Below are positions 63,046 through 64,000 of a DNA stretch of 64,000 bases, in pieces; within the stretch, counting starts at the first letter, position 1; each line of letters starts with the position of its first letter. Below the pieces are notes generated by a model. It was not told where the DNA came from. It did no database searches and was given only the letters and a program-made list of their open reading frames with translations. The stretch is from Cecembia rubra (lineage in GTDB: Bacteria > Bacteroidota > Bacteroidia > Cytophagales > Cyclobacteriaceae). The DNA lies in NCBI RefSeq assembly GCF_003014575.1, contig NZ_PYGF01000001.1, positions 620,001-684,000 of the forward strand, read 5' to 3'. Made by a program: the position numbers and the translations under genes.

Positions 63046-63525
63046 ATGAATCCTGAAGCTAGAAAATATCAAAAAAGAATGAGCAGCCCCATCATTTTTT
63101 GGTTGGCCATGTTATTTAAATTACCCTCTGCAGTTTTTTGGAGATTGAAAATCAAAAGTTTAACTCTTGAAAAATGCGAAGTCACCATCCCTTATTTTTG
63201 GAGATCCCAAAATCCATTTCAATCCATCTATTTTGCTGCTTTAGCAGGTGCAGCTGAATTAAGTACTGGAGCCCTTTGTCAATTAGCCATGGCTGGAAAA
63301 GGAAAATTCAGTATGCTGGTAGTGGATTTTAGGGCAGAATACCATAAAAAGGCCAATGATACAACTACCTTTTTATGTGATCAAGGCGCTGAACTGAACA
63401 AACTGATAGAAGGCCTTGCTCCTGATGAAAATGAAAAATTGACTATGGTCTCTACCGGAACAAATTCAAAGGGGGAGTTAGTAGCTAAATTTTATGTAAC
63501 CTGGTCCTTTAAAAGGAAATCATAA
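63046..63525 (+). CDS. DUF4442 family hotdog-fold protein (thioesterase-like)
   Basis: A 159-residue protein. The pattern IPYFWRSQNPFQSIYFAALAGAAELSTGALCQLAM and later FRAEYHKKAND fits the DUF4442 hotdog-fold family related to PaaI thioesterases. Members probably cleave acyl-CoA or similar thioesters, but no substrate is established. It is divergent from the M48 protease gene. Confidence 0.85.
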   Translation: MNPEARKYQKRMSSPIIFWLAMLFKLPSAVFWRLKIKSLTLEKCEVTIPYFWRSQNPFQSIYFAALAGAAELSTGALCQLAMAGKGKFSMLVVDFRAEYHKKANDTTTFLCDQGAELNKLIEGLAPDENEKLTMVSTGTNSKGELVAKFYVTWSFKRKS

Positions 63526-64000
63526 AGAAAACTTTATATATCTATAAAATCATTTAATTGCTAAAAATGGGCATTAGGGCAACTTTTGCTGTATTTGACA
63601 GGTATAAATGTTCAAAAAGTAGTGATAAATGAACATTAATGATATTAAGTCCTGGTCCCAAAAATTTTCCGCTAGAATCATTGGGCTGTTTTGGAATTCA
63701 TGGGAGTCCAGGCACCATTTATATTTTGTAACAATCCCAGTTGATGATTGTAATTCAAAATCTTTTAGTAGATAAAAGAAGTTTGCTTTATCCCCCAAAT
63801 TTGAACTTGGGTTTAGCGATTTATTTTGCTGGTTGCCTTTTGTTTAGGTTAAAGGCCATCCGATGTTCGGATGGCTTTACTATTTTTTTGTTTCCTAATT
63901 AATCCATTTTTCAGTTGCCTCTTCTCTTTCGAAAATCCTGAGATTTGATATGTTCATTCTGAATATCTTCCTTTCTGTATTTAGTCCGTTGATTTAAAAA
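63526..64000. other. Gene-poor tail of window with hairpin; possible small RNA
   Basis: I see no convincing gene in these 475 bases; the 74-codon minus-strand frame at 63574-63798 has no recognisable pattern. There is an 8-bp inverted repeat (AATGTTCA 63607-63614 with TGAACATT 63630-63637) and a strong hairpin near 63855. The hairpin lies 330 bases after the last stop codon, which leaves room for an untranslated RNA upstream of it. Confidence 0.4.
63851..63888 (+). terminator. Terminator-like hairpin
   Basis: GCCATCCGA (63855-63863) pairs with TCGGATGGC (63867-63875) around TGT, followed by a T-rich tail that reaches a T run near 63882. No protein gene ends just before it on the plus strand. 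Confidence 0.6.

Noticed and set aside
63574-63798. 74-codon minus-strand frame in the right tail
   Set aside because: No family, no promoter, no ribosome-binding site, and weak amino-acid pattern; more likely chance.

Overview
The window looks like a chromosomal segment of a member of the Bacteroidota, most likely order Cytophagales (a Cyclobacteriaceae-like marine or freshwater bacterium). The grounds are AT-rich intergenic DNA, two very large secreted proteins ending in the gliding-motility/type IX secretion (T9SS) C-terminal domain, each followed by a PorP/SprF-type outer-membrane protein, several Bacteroidota-typical families (DUF2490, DUF3078, DUF4136, PorP/SprF), TAnnTTTG-type -7 promoter elements and almost no Shine-Dalgarno sequences. 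Genus cannot be fixed from sequence reading alone. No phage, integrase, intact insertion sequence, CRISPR array or toxin/defence island was seen; this is mostly core chromosome with a few accessory modules.

Layout. 1-2351: a truncated gamma-glutamyltransferase and an upstream carboxypeptidase-regulatory-like secreted protein (minus). 2649-3977: DEAD-box RNA helicase. 4006-9319: first T9SS module (large repeat protein, then PorP/SprF; minus). 9950-11299: dienelactone-hydrolase-like protein plus phosphoribosyltransferase, two halves that are fused in some other bacteria. 11463-14006: glycogen phosphorylase. 14145-14315: one copy of a degenerate intergenic repeat. 14335-23840: DUF2490 protein and a sugar-acid uptake and catabolism cluster (TRAP transporter, KDPG aldolase, KDG kinase, UxaA-type dehydratase, Gfo/Idh/MocA and Ldh-type oxidoreductases, DUF1330). 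23953-24411: Gre-like protein. 24866-33985: second T9SS module with a 2686-residue SprB-type adhesin and its PorP/SprF partner. 34835-37855: NAD salvage operon (pncB, prs, pncA).

38127-46743 holds a lipoprotein, a DMT exporter, a LolD-type ATPase, sucC, tRNA-Arg(TCG), a tandem universal stress protein, DUF3078/DUF4136/DUF962 proteins, a lone receiver protein and small conserved-looking proteins, including an extremely acidic 67-mer and a 49-residue membrane protein. 46790-54622: POT peptide transporter, ATP-dependent PEP carboxykinase, cyclophilin, nucleoside transporter, bifunctional-nuclease protein and both ETF subunits. 54696-60164: TPR protein, quinone-oxidoreductase-like MDR, replicative helicase DnaB, Mpl-type murein peptide ligase and a DEDDh exonuclease. 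60215-60385: second copy of the intergenic repeat. 60452-64000: lipoprotein hydrolase with a barrel-like protein, M48 lipoprotein protease, DUF4442 protein and a gene-poor tail with a strong hairpin.

How genes work together: the sugar-acid cluster would import an acidic sugar, dehydrate it to 2-keto-3-deoxygluconate, phosphorylate and cleave it to pyruvate and glyceraldehyde-3-phosphate. The NAD operon supplies nicotinate (PncA), PRPP (Prs) and joins them (PncB). The two T9SS modules each pair a cell-surface repeat protein with an outer-membrane partner. No wholly new system is clear. The most unusual items are the gapless-aligning repeat pair at 14.2 and 60.3 kb, the sugar-acid cluster whose entry enzymes are not the standard ones, and several small unassigned proteins at 45.7-46.7 kb.
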